From assembly GCF_042453785.1 (NCBI RefSeq), contig NC_091674.1, positions 28,345,501 to 28,409,500 of the forward strand: 64,000 bases of DNA, given 5' to 3'. Of this stretch, positions 13,101-24,346 are shown piece after piece. The notes below the pieces were generated by a model. The model searched no databases and was not told where the DNA came from. It saw nothing but the letters and a program-made list of their open reading frames with translations. The stretch comes from Malus domestica (taxonomy: Eukaryota > Streptophyta > Magnoliopsida > Rosales > Rosaceae). Position numbers and translations under genes: made by a program. The first letter of the stretch is position 1. Each line of letters opens with the position of its first letter.

Positions 13101-14242
13101 ATCCGACGCTCAAGGACAGATTGGTATGGCATTATGATAAGAGGGGGTCTTATTCAGTCAAATCAGGCTAGTATTGGAGTCTTTCACGAAATATTGATCG
13201 CTGCCATCAATCTAACAGGTTAGCCTCCATTCCTTCTACCTTATGGAAGATTGTCTGGAAGTTGAAGGTTTCTCCTAAAATAAGAACTTTCATGTGGAGA
13301 ACCCTGCATGCGGCTTTAGCTATTATGAAGAACTTATTTATTCGTAGATCATCTCTTTCTCCCATTTGCCCTCTCTGTAATTCTTATGATGAATCAATTG
13401 AACATCTCTTCCTCTTTTGTCCTTGGGTGGAGGTGGTTTGGTTTGGGGGTTTGCTGAACTTGAGACCTCATCGACAACATGTTTCAAGCTGGGTAACCTG
13501 GCTTGTGCAAATGGGGGATGCGGAGAATGGGTCGATGGAGGTGAAGATTAATCGCCTATCTTATATTGCTTTCACATGCTGGCATATTTGGAAATCAAGA
13601 TGTGATTTTCAGTTCAACAACCAAGTTATATATCCCAGCAAGGTGGTAGCAGCTATCTCCAGTTCAGTCTCGGCTTTTCAGGAATCTATCAATCTGCCAA
13701 GGTTCCCATCTTTGCTCTGTCAACCAAACTTGGGTGAGGGAGTGCAGTGGACTCCTCCGAATCAAGGTGTAATCAAAATTAATGTGGATGCTAGTTGGGA
13801 GGCTAGTGTGGGTGGGGGCTTCACGGGGGTGGTGGCAAGGGATGCGAGTGGGAGGTTTTTGGCAACTTCTAGGCTTAGTGTAAAGGCTTTTGGTGCTACG
13901 ATGGCAGAGGCTTTGGCCATTTTACATGGGTGTAAGTTGGGGGTTGGAAACGGGTGGAATTCCATTTGGATTGAATCAGACTCGTTCGAAGCTATTTCTT
14001 GTCTGAGGGATCCGGCAAAGAAGGGCAGCTGGGATGCTTTTCCCATTCTTAGGAAGTGCTATCGTTTGGGAATGGCTTTTCAAGCTTGCCGCTAGTCTTG
14101 GGTTCCAAGACTAGCCAACTCGGTCACGGACTTTTTGGCGTCACGAAATTGTAAGGAAGCATGTGAGCAATTCTGGGTCCTTAGACCCCCATCTTCCCTG
14201 GTCCATGTCTTAAACAATGATGACCTTCCTTGCCCTCATTAG
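10106..14242 (+). pseudogene. LINE ORF2 remnant (endonuclease, reverse transcriptase, RNase H)
   Basis: Starts at ATG 10106 with an apurinic-type endonuclease (FWNCRGLGSD, FLSETK, GGDFNEF, LGSDHCPVLL). After an in-frame TAG (10802-10804) the same frame enters the reverse transcriptase (FRPISLCN, KAYDRVEWDFL, GLRQGDPISPYLFLL). A frameshift near 12070-12085 leads to the catalytic FADD box (about 12155-12170). Another shift near 12750-12850, a TAG at 13169-13171 and a TAG at 14093-14095 follow. The zinc-binding segment (CPLCNSYDESIEHLFLFC) lies near 13365-13420 and an RNase H domain (INVDASWE...ESDSFEA) at about 13780-13990. The C-terminus ends at TAG 14240-14242. Not functional as it stands. 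Confidence 0.9.
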
Positions 14243-14436
14243 TAGTTTTTGTTTGTTTAGAAGGGACGCTTTAGCATTAGATGCGGCGTCGCAGTTTCCT
14301 TGTACCTTCTTGTTTATCCTTTTGTTGTTGATGTTGGTTGTTTGCCTCTTGGGTAGGCTTTCTTGTATCTTTTTGGCATCTTTGCCCGGTTATATCTTAT
14401 CTGTTTTCCAAAAAAAAAAAAAAGCCATAATTTCTA

Positions 14437-14898
14437 TAATTATATATCGACTGCTCTTTTTAGTGGGGAGGAAGCGCAGGCGAGGAATCGCTTCTCTCTA
14501 ACTAAATCTAAACAAGCTAGAATGCTTCTATCGATAGAGCTTTCAAATCTACACAACCCTTTAAACAATGGAGCAGAAAAGTTTCAAGCTCTATAGATTT
14601 ATTTACTTAATGACTATAAGTTTACTGCATGTAATAATTGACAATTTTTAGCAAGTTGCAGGCAATTTTTCTTCAACTGTGGCAGTGTTTAGGTGTGGAT
14701 AGAGAAAGATAAATGATATCTGATAGAAAATGCTGGTTTACTCCCCCTTAATTAGATGATAAATGCTATGATAATTGAACGTTAAACCCCCACTTTTATT
14801 GAATCATAAACTTATTTCAGTACAATCACGTTACTGTTTTTTTTTTTTTTTTGAGAAAAGTACAATCACGTTACTGTAGTGTTATATAGATAATTATG
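14437..14898. other. Downstream flank of thionin-like copy 2
   Basis: This is host sequence resuming after the LINE. From about 14690 it is paralogous to about 3930-4200, the 3' flank of thionin-like copy 1. It contains a tiny poly(T) insertion (14838-14859). No gene is seen. Confidence 0.6.
14838..14859 (-). mobile_element. Minimal poly(A) retroposition scar
   Basis: Fifteen T followed by gagaaaa are bounded by perfect 18-bp direct repeats gtacaatcacgttactgt at 14820-14837 and 14860-14877. On the minus strand this reads TTTTCTC plus poly(A), with a long target duplication, as expected from target-primed reverse transcription that stopped almost at once. It is probably an extremely 5'-truncated LINE or SINE insertion, with no coding content. 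Confidence 0.75.
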
Positions 14899-15003
14899 TC
14901 AAGATTGAAAATGCTGGTTTTTCTCCTTATCTGCGGTCATAAAACACAAGTATAATTAGTTTCTTATTCACTTACTAACTGGTTAACGTTTGACGTTCAT
15001 ATA

Positions 15004-15102
<99 letters not shown>

Positions 15103-15370
15103 GGTGTTATGTACCGTTGGAAAATTTGGCACATCGGTCAAGTGAACAACCAAATTTGCAATAGTGAATTGCATGATCATTCAAATCAACATTTTGAAGC
15201 TGAGGAGGGCACTGCACCGAGCAGAATGTAGCGCATGTATCAGGTAGCGATGGGCAAAAGCCAAGGCATCTTTCGTAACAACTATCATCTGCTCTAGTTG
15301 CATGTCGTCCAGTAAGAATCAAAATTATCGTTACCATTAAAAAACTTGCTTGAACACTCTTCCTCTCCAT
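14899..15370 (-). CDS. Thionin-like cysteine-rich secreted peptide, copy 2
   Basis: Exon 1 complement(15115..15370) and exon 2 complement(14899..14930), joined phase 1, give 95 residues. The first 13 residues differ from copy 1 by a single substitution (ASFLM here, ASFFM there), and both have a hydrophobic signal-peptide-like core. Nine cysteines occupy the same spacing as in copy 1 (SCYERC, GFC, DTC, TFC, VQC, HYC, FGC, DRC), and PPQLQNVDLNDHAIHYCK is conserved. The short tail encoded by exon 2 differs from that of copy 1 and is longer. The 184-bp intron is half (GA)n repeat, which might affect splicing. Family role: secreted thionin-like defence-type peptide; no activity can be inferred from the sequence alone. 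Confidence 0.75.
15007..15097. repeat. (GA)n microsatellite inside the thionin-like copy 2 intron
   Basis: About 45 perfect GA units (CT on the coding strand) fill half of the 184-bp intron, close to the splice donor at 15114-15113. The paralogous intron of copy 1 lacks the expansion. Such a long pure array is expected to be length-polymorphic. Confidence 0.95.
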
Positions 15371-15648
15371 TTTTTACAAAATTCTTAATATTTCGCTTAC
15401 GAGAACTCTTAATAGAAAAACTGTTAACTTAAAATATCTTGGCTAAACCAGGGATTAGAGACCACCTTTTATATATCTCATTTTCTAAACCTCTCATTGA
15501 GTTATTAGGCAGAAAATTTAATTAGATATATGCAGAGATTTTGTTCATATATAACTCAGAAAATTTAACGAAATTCCAATTGAGGAGGATTTCAAAACTA
15601 ATTACAGATTGTGTTTGCAAGTGAAGTCTAAGTCGTTGCATTCACCTA

Positions 15649-16287
15649 TAGGGATGGATTTTTTTGCAAAATTATCGTGCCAACCGAATTGTCAATTGTA
15701 CCATACCGATTTTGAGCCAAACTTTTTGTGCCAATCGGTAATAGCACGGTAATGTACCGAACCGAAGTTTTTTAGTACGGTATTGGTATTTGATACAATT
15801 ACCATGGTATTACCATACCGTATCGAAAAATATAAATATGTATTTTAGTGTTTAGTACATGAAGTTTATATAAAAAATAATAAATATTTAATGAGTGTCA
15901 ATTACATGAAATCTACTAGGATTTGTGTTGGTGTGCTGCTGCCTGTGCTTTTTACTTTGTGCTTCTTGCCTGCAGTTTTTTACTACTTGTGCTTGCTACC
16001 TGCTGGCTTCAAGTGTGATTAAATCATCTGAAATGTATGAATTAGTTACAAAGGTGATGAAAAAAAATTGAAAAAATTGGCCTTGAATTGGGTTGATGAA
16101 AAAAAAAATTCTTCAGATTTTGACAAAAAAAAGTGGCTCAAGATAAAGTGATAATTACCATTACCATACCATGTCAACCGAAGTATTTGGCATACTGAAA
16201 ATTTGACACGGTAATAGTAATCGATTTTGCAAACCAAAAGTTTGGTATGGAAGTTTTGGTACGGTAACCGTACCGAAACCACTCCTA
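15649..16287. mobile_element. hAT-type non-autonomous element (MITE)
   Basis: A 639-bp element whose ends are inverted relatives: TAGGGATGG at the left and CCACTCCTA at the right. It is flanked by 8-bp direct repeats with one mismatch, ttcaccta (15641-15648) and ttcaccaa (16288-16295). The interior contains many short palindromic ACGGTA/TACCGT blocks and no transposase. The paralogous site in unit 1 (about 5130-5145, catccacctaaccg) is empty. Target size and terminal sequence fit hAT. Confidence 0.8.
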
Positions 16288-16295
16288 TTCACCAA

Positions 16296-16741
16296 ACCAT
16301 TGCCAAATATACGAGCTTGAAAGTTTTCTCCTCATTTGATTCAAGGGTAGCCTTTTTTAAGTTTCTTTCTTCCATTTTCAATTCTTTATCCCGTTTGATA
16401 CCGTCATTGGAGTTTAGACATGAATAATTGAATTTAAGTCAATCTTATACAATCTGACCCCTCTACAAAAAACTTTTAAGACACAATACGTTATTGTTAT
16501 TCAATTTCGTATCTTCAATCTTAACACTCATAAGTTCATTAAACATTATCCATCACATTAATTCAATTTAACCAAAATAGTCAAGTCCAAACCGAACCAA
16601 ACTGTTACAAAACAACCTAAGAAAAGGAGTGAACCAAACCGTGTTTGCCCACTTGCAAGTTTACACAATCACAAGCAAAGCACAAAAGAGCGCCAACCAT
16701 TTCAGATAAGAAAATCCCAACAAAAAACTGCGAGGACGACA
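16296..16741. other. Intergenic upstream of RPE
   Basis: This AT-rich stretch is the end of the thionin duplication unit followed by the RPE promoter region. No exon is seen. A perfect G-box lies at its right edge. Confidence 0.5.
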
Positions 16742-16747
16742 CGTGTC
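16742..16747 (+). promoter_or_regulatory. G-box (CACGTG) upstream of RPE
   Basis: A perfect palindromic ACACGTGT core lies 175-180 bp before the RPE start codon. G-boxes bind bZIP and bHLH (including PIF-type) factors and are common in light-regulated Calvin-cycle genes. Its role here is inferred from position. Confidence 0.5.
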
Positions 16748-16921
16748 GGCCGCACGTTTTTTCTTCCTAAATTTCTCCGAGATTTTCCGATCCTCTGTGC
16801 AGAAAGATTGGTGGGAGGTAAATTGAAGACACAGATAAAAAAAAGACCGAACCTTTCTCTCACACTACGCCGTCGAACTGACCGTTGAAGCTAGAGAGAC
16901 AGAGATTCAGGCGAGGAAAAC

Positions 16922-19830
16922 ATGTCGGCTGCTTCACTTTGTTCGTCAACTCTCAAGTCCCAGCAGATCAGCGGACTCGGGGGAGGTCTTAAGCTTCAAA
17001 AACCATCTGTTTCTCAACCCAGTTCTCTTACCTTCACAAGGTATTGCTTTTTTGATTTGGTTAACGTTGTTTCGTTTGAATTCCAATTGGGTTTGATTTT
17101 GTTTGTCGGATTTTTAAGTCGAGGATAGAAAGATTTGTGCTTTCGGATGAGACCCAGCTGAGGAAAGTAGTATAACGTTAAGAAATTGCTGTTCTTTTAG
17201 ATTTGCCATTTAGAAGTTTGAGATGGGAATATTTTCGAATGTATTCATTTGATTGTTTTTGTAAAAAGCCGAATTCTTTGCTTGGATTGATGTTCTGGTA
17301 TTTGAAATTTGTGCCTGGTGTCTTGTAATTAAGCTTGGCTGAACTCGAAGTGCAAACAATTGACCGGAAAAAGGAAAAGAATGATCATTTCCATTTCTGA
17401 TGCTGCTTCTGTTATCGTTCCGATTTCAGGAGGAGATGTAGGACTCTGGTGAAGGCTTCATCTCGGGTTGATAAATTCTCGAAAAGTGATATCATTGTTT
17501 CACCATCTATTCTTTCTGCTAACTTTGCCAAGTTGGGAGAGCAGGTTCTTTTCTGTTTTTTATCTTTTTCAGCATATATTTCTTTTTTCGGTTTCTGGAT
17601 TATAGGTGAAAACATGGATTCTGTAAACCTTGAATTGTTTATCATATGTTTTACTGCGAAAACTTCGTTTAAGAAAGATGTTCATCAGATTTTCCAATGT
17701 AGAAACATAAGATTGAAACTCTTAGCATTAGAGTTTGACTCTCACTTTATCTAGGTAAAAGCTGTAGAGTTGGCAGGTTGTGACTGGATTCATGTCGATG
17801 TGATGGATGGCCGTTTTGTTCCAAATATTACCATTGGACCTCTTGTGGTTGATGCTTTGCGCCCTGTGACAGACCTTCCTTTGGACGTGCATCTGGTATT
17901 TTTTGTTCTGCTGGTTTTGGTATTTATTAGATACGCTTTGAATAAAAGGCAATGGCTAATGTGAAATTGAAGCGGTGCAGATGATCGTGGAACCTGAGCA
18001 GCGAGTGCCAGATTTTATCAAAGCTGGAGCAGACATAGTCAGTGTTCATGCTGAACAATCTTCCACCATCCATTTGCACCGTTCAGTTAATCAGGTAAGG
18101 TTTCCCTTGTATCCTTGTGATTGCATACTTGTTAAAGAACTGATGTAGCTGCTTTACTGTTCTGAATTTGGTTAGTGTTATCTTGTCTCTGCTTCGAGTT
18201 CATGGGATGTAATATTCCAGTGGGTTGTGAGAAGTGAAGAAGTATGATATACATAGATGGTAAATCGAAGCTAGGGCTACAAGCCTACACGGTCCAATTT
18301 AGTTGTTTTTCTTTTTTTTAAGAGAATGCATTTAAGCGTATCCCTGCAATCGTGAAAGTATTACCAGAAAAGAATATGGTTTGTACCACGAAATCATTTT
18401 AGTAATCCTATACTTTTGCTGTAATTCAGATAAAGAGTCTGGGAGCTAAAGCTGGAGTTGTGCTCAACCCTGGTACCCCTCTATCGGCAATTGAGTATAT
18501 CCTCGATGGTGAGTTTCTCTTTTGGATATAATACACATTCCGATTCTTTTGGGGGATATAATCGCGGCGGTGCTTTATAAAATTGATTCTTAATGACATT
18601 ACATGGTCAAGTCTCGTTCCCCTATGTGGTGTATCTTGCTTGTATGAGATCACAAATGGTTTCGTATCTAGCCTACCCGAGAGACTAAGCTCCAAACAGT
18701 TGAAGTAGAAACTAAGTTGAGCAGAAACTACTTGTTCTAGTACAGGCGAGGAGTATTGATTCTTAACGATATTGACAGGCGAGGAGTTCGACAGAAATTG
18801 AGCAGAAACTACTTGTTCTAGTACAGCTATTGTAGATAAGTAAATTTCGCATAAAGGCAAACTTATATTCGAAATTCTGCCAGAATACTCCTGTTCTCAG
18901 TCAATTTTGCATTTTACATGATGAGTGAATGCACGGGAAGCGAGAGTACAATAAGAATAGACGATTGTTGCTCATTATTTACTCATCTGATATATCATCT
19001 GGTGAAATGGGGTGATATTGACTTTCTTTTTCATGATTCAGTGGTTGATCTGGTCTTGATTATGTCCGTAAACCCTGGCTTTGGCGGGCAGAGCTTCATA
19101 GAAAGCCAAGTGAAGAAAATTGCAGACTTGAGAAGAATATGTGTGGAGAAAGTATAATCCCGATTCACATTGATTCAGTCTCTCTCTCCCGCTGTGGGAT
19201 TCCATGTATACACTTTATGTGAATGCAAGAGATACTCACAGTTTTGCTTGTTATTACTGCAGGGAGTGAACCCATGGATTGAAGTGGATGGCGGAGTTGG
19301 TCCAGCAAATGCATACAAGGTATGAGGACAAGTTTCAATGTACCTGTTATAAATAATGTGACATGTGTCGTGCTGAGAGCTTTCATAGGATGTAACTGTA
19401 TCGACAAAAAGAACAAATTAGTCATGTTGACACAGAACCGAGCGCAATGACGTTCTTAGATTCATATAGCCGACCCCACTTAGTGGGAAAAGGCTTTGTT
19501 GTTGTTGTTGTAGTCGTGTTGACTAATTGAACATGAACGCATTTGTTAAGTGTCAAAGTTGTTGCACGATTTCGGATGTAATGAATCCAGTTTCAAATGC
19601 TTTCTGTCGTGGCAGGTTATTGAGGCCGGAGCTAATGCTCTTGTTGCTGGTTCTGCTGTCTTCGGAGCAAAAGATTATGCTGAAGGTACAGATCACACAG
19701 ATCTCAGAGCCTATATTGTTAGTCCAGATGAGCTAATCGACTTAATATCTTAACATCGGCTTTTATTTTCAATCTTGCAGCTATAAAAGGAATCAAGACC
19801 AGCAAAAGGCCCGTAGCAGTTGCAGTGTGA
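16922..19830 (+). CDS. RPE: Ribulose-phosphate 3-epimerase, chloroplastic
   Basis: Nine exons: 16922-17040, 17430-17544, 17755-17895, 17981-18094, 18430-18508, 19042-19151, 19263-19319, 19616-19685 and 19781-19830. All have GT-AG borders and consistent phase, giving 284 residues, the usual plastid length. The Ser-rich N-terminus (about 50 residues) is a transit peptide. The TIM-barrel shows [27 protein letters not shown] (metal-binding His91, catalytic Asp93), [23 protein letters not shown] (second catalytic Asp) and [11 protein letters not shown]. The enzyme interconverts ribulose-5-phosphate and xylulose-5-phosphate in the Calvin cycle and oxidative pentose-phosphate pathway in the stroma. 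A G-box lies upstream. Intron 5 holds a small tandem repeat and intron 7 a SINE-like tail. Retention of the last intron would give a different short C-terminus ending at 19753; I regard that as unspliced sequence. Confidence 0.97.
18716..18827. repeat. Short tandem repeat in RPE intron 5
   Basis: The block ttgagcagaaactacttg...ctagtacag occurs at about 18717-18746 and again at 18798-18827, with gcgaggagt also repeated beside it, giving a period of about 80 bp. It is intronic and has no apparent coding effect. Confidence 0.7.
19465..19515 (+). mobile_element. SINE-like 3' tail in RPE intron 7
   Basis: The stretch ccgaccccacttagtgggaa followed by aggctttgttgttgttgttg matches the hairpin-plus-(TTG)n tail I associate with plant SINEs of the Au type. 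Only the 3' part is recognisable, so this is a truncated or decayed copy. Confidence 0.45.
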
Positions 19831-20848
19831 AATGACGTCCAAATGATCTTCTTGTTTTCAAAACGTGAATCCATTTTCGTCGTTGCCATGTAAGCCATCT
19901 TCTCGTTCATTCGAGTTTCTGACTGAATGAATTTTTCGGAATATGAAAATTTTCAATCTGTGGTTGGATTACTGCATAAGTTGTCTGCTTAAAATTGATC
20001 TGGTTGACGGACTTGAATCTCCGCACATGACGCGCGGCTCTTTGAAGCATGAGTTTGGTTTCGGTCTGAAAATTTTCGTGACTAACCCAGATAAGTTCTC
20101 TTCGTATCTGCAGACATTTACGTACGGGCTAGGAAGCATACTCATCACATCATCTTCTCCTCTGATGTGCTTTCGGTTCGTGCAATATCTCTTATCAGAG
20201 AATGGAGATAAACTAATAAGCAACTAATCTAAGTCTGCGGTTCGCCTACGATGCATAGGTTCTGCACCATTTCCTTGGCTATGTATGTAACAGATCATTC
20301 CAATGTTAATGAAGCATTTTTCTTGTCTTCCTTCTCTCTTCTTGCTTTAATCGTTTTCCTTATCCCGTCTAAAATGAAACAAAATGTTAGTTTAAATACT
20401 ATATTGTCTGCAAGACGCTTGTAGCTCAAGTAATTAAGAGGATTATCCTCGCCCTGAAGTCCAGTGCTCGGGTCCTCCCTCCTTTGTTTAAGAAGATATC
20501 ACTTGCATTCAAAGATAAACCAAGAAACAAACACGGGACCTTACGGTAATCAGACACAAGACCTCGTTCTCTGTTCAATTCGATGAAAGAAAAGGAATAT
20601 TCATCACACATGCCAAAAGATTCAGTTTCTTTACTATATTTCTGAAATTTTCTTGGTCAATTTTCTTATCGACACGGTTCAATATCTATAAAGGGTACAT
20701 ATACACAAAAGGGAACATCTTCAATACACCACCACAAACCAAGCTATATGCAGTTTTCACAAATCCAAACCCGAATTTACATAATCACTAAGGGGATAAA
20801 AACTTTACTTCGTAACTCCTTTGTGATAAAAACCAACCTGTGTTTTGA
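19831..20848. other. RPE 3' region, intergenic, possible tRNA-derived SINE, RING gene 3' side
   Basis: The first few hundred bases are likely the RPE 3' UTR. At about 20410-20480 (gcttgtagctcaagtaatta ... ccagtgctcgggtcctccc) there is a tRNA-like head resembling a decayed SINE with A-box- and B-box-like words. From about 20640 the sequence is the 3' side of the RING gene. No other gene is seen. Confidence 0.4.
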
Positions 20849-22698
20849 TCACACATCTCGTCGGCATAGAGGGCACGAAGCGTGTTTGCTGAGCCACTTG
20901 TCCACGCACGCCAAGTGAAACGTATGCTGACACAGGGGCAGCGTCCTCGCAATTTCTCCTACTTCAACATCCTGCGGAAACCACATTGTTGTTAAGATTT
21001 CAGATAGTGCGCTTTTCAGTTAATAAGAACTGAATTACATTGACCATACGTGCGTAAGGAAACTGAGCTGTTCGTACCTTGATGATAAATAGAGAGACAT
21101 ACAAAATTAAGATTTAAGTATTGATTAACCAGTTACCATAGTTTAATCTTCCAAATATGTGAATATCTCTACCGTCGTTGCCACAAAAATGCTTGCAAAC
21201 TATAATAGACAAAAAGTTCAAGTCGTCTTAGAAAGAGTTATGACCTGCAAACATATTGTACAGCAGCAACCCCGAGCTGCCTTGGTATCCTTCAAAACCA
21301 CATGAGATGGTAGTTTGTTCAAAACATTCCTTGACAGCCCTCTGGTTTCAGCTCCTCCATAGACATCATGGCGAAGATTAGCAAGGGTAACCTGCTAATT
21401 CCAGCTTTACAAAATCAGATAAATACCAATTGCACAAAGCAACATCAGAGTTTTGATCCCTAAACTTGTTTTTTAACTTTCAAAACAGTAAAATTGGTAT
21501 ACTCGGGGTCAGCGGCTGAGGTTCTGAATTCAACAACTACCGAGTCATACGAAATTGTAGCAATAAAAAGTTTGGGAGGCAAGATGCAATCTGGGAACTA
21601 AAAATAACAGCCGCGATAGAAAGGGAAACCCAAACAACTTGCTAGCATCGAACTAAACTGGACAATTTCTATACGCACCCACAAAATGTTTCATCATTCA
21701 AATGATATTGCTTTTTAAACAAAAGCGTAGGGAAAAAAGAGGGGAAACCTGGTTGGCAAGTACCACTTCCGACGTAGCTAAGTTTACCTCCTCGAATCTC
21801 CAACAAATAAGCTCCTCTGTAATTTCTGCCTGAATGCAAAGATCGATAATCGGTCCAATTACTTCCATAAAACCGATAGAAACCCATGATGATACAACAC
21901 TATGCAAGTATATCCTTAACCATGCGTCCATCGTTGTATCTTCAGCATATATATCATATTTTAAAAATCATGGATCATTCGATTTTAACCTAAAAACCGA
22001 GATCATGTCCGGTTCTTAGCAGGTCAGATTCTCATGAACAGCTACACATGTGAACAAATAAAGAGAAACAGATACCTCAAAGCTTAATAGCTCACCATCA
22101 ATGAAGATCTCCGAGCGCCAGGCCGGCCAAGACACAGTAAATCGCGCGACGCCTCTAAAATCTCAACGGACAGTACCGCCCCAGCAACAGCACCCAATCC
22201 AGCTCCACGGACAACACCACTATCAGAAGCCTTCCCAGCTAAAGCACCAGCAATACCTCCTGTAAAAAATCCAGCTGCAACAAAAAGGAAATTAATGTAA
22301 AAATGCATATCAAACCCCATTAATTTAGATGAATTCATGGGAACAATAACATCAATTATCTAGATATTTAAAATAATTAAATTCCACATTAGTGCAATTA
22401 TAATTCAACCAAAAAAAAAAAAAAACTGACTACCAAATAAAAAAAATTAGCAAAAAAATTATTTCAAGAAATTATCATGCACACCCTTTAAAAATAACCA
22501 AAACCCACAAGCTCAAATCATATTTAATAAACACAACAAAATTAAAATAGAAAGAGGAAAGCAAGAAAAAATAAAAAAATAAATGCAAATAAAAATACCA
22601 AGAGCAAAAAGCAAAACCAGAGCCCCAGCAACGAAGTTGACGATGAGGAGCGGAACGCGTTGAACGACTCCGACCCTTTGGAGCTCTCCGCTCTCCAT
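20849..22698 (-). CDS. NEP1-interacting-protein-like RING-H2 E3 ubiquitin ligase
   Basis: Five exons on the minus strand: 22599-22698, 22096-22274, 21749-21829, 21245-21391 and 20849-20971. All have GT-AG borders, giving 209 residues. The N-terminus has a hydrophobic segment (about 16-35) and a glycine/alanine-rich membrane stretch (about 36-75; [33 protein letters not shown]), typical of the NIP/ATL-like plastid- or membrane-anchored group. The C-terminus is a complete C3H2C3 RING-H2 finger: C164, C167, C183, H185, H188, C191, C202 and C205. The known activity of the family is E2-dependent ubiquitin transfer; NIP proteins bind the plastid RNA polymerase NEP in Arabidopsis, a role only inferred here. 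I chose the ATG at 22698 because family members start just before the hydrophobic segment. An in-frame ATG at 22782 would add 28 residues. Confidence 0.88.
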
Positions 22699-24346
22699 AA
22701 CGGCCAAAAACGGCGTCGGATTGCTCGAAAGTTGGGGGCTTTTTGCTGCTGCTGCTGCAGAGAACCGCTTGTACAGAATCAAGTACAGGTAACAGAGAGA
22801 TTAATAAAGATTAAACATTTGGGATACCATTTATGTGTAATTAATGGATTGGAAACCCTAGGTCATGAATCGTGACAGATAAACTTAATTGCACGGGTAT
22901 GGTAATGACGTAAATGGAGGAGCCGTTACCTTATTGGATAATTTTTTTTGGAATTAACTTGGGTCTCGATCAGGAGTCACTTCTCAATTCACTGATTGAT
23001 TTCTGAAATTGTATGCTTATAATTGAAATAGTTTGTATTGTAGTTTATTCTGTAAAGATTGTTTTTTGTAAAAGTCAGTCAAATATGAGATTATTTGGTC
23101 ATCGAATTTTATAAAAATAGATAGATGAATTTGATAAAAAATTAACTTTAGTTTTAGTTGATTTTTTTGGCTGAGATGATCTTAACGGAATAATTTATAA
23201 TATAAACGATTTCAATTATAAACACGAAATTCTGTAAATCGATCATTGAGTAAACGGTCGCGTGCGGTTGTTTTCAATAGGGGTTGTCCAAACCCAATAC
23301 GGGAGCCAAGTTTGTGTGTATTGGTAGCTCTGCCGCTTAGTTTTTTTTTTTTTAATTTTAAATAAACGATATTATCTACACTAGATTAGTAATAATATGA
23401 TTTTGAATCGTTTTTTACAATAATCAAATCTAAGACCTTTCACTTACTGGTGAAGAGAAATATCACTCCACCGTAGTACTAAATGATCGTTCTGTCACTT
23501 AGTTGCTAGTAAAATATTGGAGTTTTTTAGGGTACAAACTAATATGATAAGTTGCTATCGAACTTATTATACATTAGATTTTGATTTAAGATATTTTACC
23601 TACAAATCTAGAAAAAAAAAAATTAATAGTAGCACAAATTAAATTGAGGTATTTGTCGATTTCTCCTTCGAAATTTTAAGGAGCTATCAATTTTCCTCCT
23701 AAATTTTAATTTTTAACCAATTATCCTCTTAAACTTTATAATTGGTCAATTTCTCTCTTGAACTTTAATTTTAGCCGATTATCCCCTTTAACTTTTATAA
23801 TTGGTCGATTTCTCCCTTGAAAAGGTAAATTTTCCTCTAATGTGGACAATGTATTTTTTTTCTTTTTCTTCTTCTCTTCCGTTAGTTCACTCTGTACACT
23901 TTTTGTTTAAATTTTAGGAGGAAGATTAAAGTTGACGGAGAATTTGGCCAATTATAAAAGTTCAGAAGATGGGGGTAATCGGTTAAAGTTAAAATTCAGG
24001 GGAGAAATTGGTCAATTATATAAGCTTAGGGGTGGGATTAATCGGTTAAAATTAAAGTTCAAAGAAAAAATTGACAACTTCTTACAAGTTCGGAGGGGAA
24101 GGGGGAGGGGGTCGGGGGAACCGGCCAATCTCAATTAAATTTTACCTAATTTATAACTTTTTTTAGCACATAGGTTAACAAATAATATTTATGCACTTAG
24201 CTATTCTTTATTTATTTTTCATTCGAGAACAAGCATAACGATATATTTAAAGGGCCAATAACACCTCAATTTTTTAATGTGTTTCGTGGTTCTTCGGCTA
24301 ATAAAAAATAGTACTAAAGTTGCATTACAACCTTTGTTTTCTCACT
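22699..24346. other. Intergenic with repeat remnants
   Basis: No gene is seen. A reverse-oriented SINE-like head is suggested at about 23390-23510, where aatctaagacctttcactta reads on the minus strand as the common plant word taagtgaaaggtcttagatt. A foldback MITE-like element follows at 23635-24143. The rest is AT-rich. Confidence 0.5.
23635..24143. mobile_element. Foldback MITE-like inverted repeat
   Basis: The ends match in inverse orientation (aattaaattgag at about 23638 and ctcaattaaatt at about 24130). The two halves are built of repeated units: ttaaccaattatcctcttaa and aattggtcaatttctc on the left, and gggtaatcggttaaa and gagaaattggtcaatt on the right. The whole about 510 bp could fold into a long imperfect hairpin. 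No coding frame; exact borders and target duplication are not resolved. Confidence 0.55.

Larger units (their letters stand above)
6323..14423 (+). mobile_element. Plant L1-type LINE, degenerate, with nested insertion
   Basis: A non-LTR retrotransposon in forward orientation. It is bounded by direct repeats gccataatttcta (6310-6322 and 14424-14436) and ends in a poly(A) tract at about 14410-14423. It carries an ORF1 with a CCHC zinc knuckle and an ORF2 with endonuclease, reverse transcriptase, zinc-binding and RNase H domains, the usual plant L1 order. Both frames are broken by several stops and frameshifts, so it is not autonomous. Its 5' leader is interrupted by a 1.68-kb inverted-repeat element (6516-8199) flanked by a 127-bp direct duplication. 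It sits inside the second thionin-like duplication unit, so it inserted after that duplication or into one copy only. Confidence 0.92.

Noticed and set aside
19550-19753. Alternative RPE C-terminus by reading on past exon 8
   Set aside because: A standard GT donor at 19686 and AG acceptor at 19780 restore the conserved RPE C-terminus; the read-through is unspliced intron.
22699-22782. Upstream in-frame ATG of the RING-H2 gene adding 28 residues
   Set aside because: Family members begin close to the hydrophobic segment; the extra stretch has no match to the family pattern, though it cannot be excluded.
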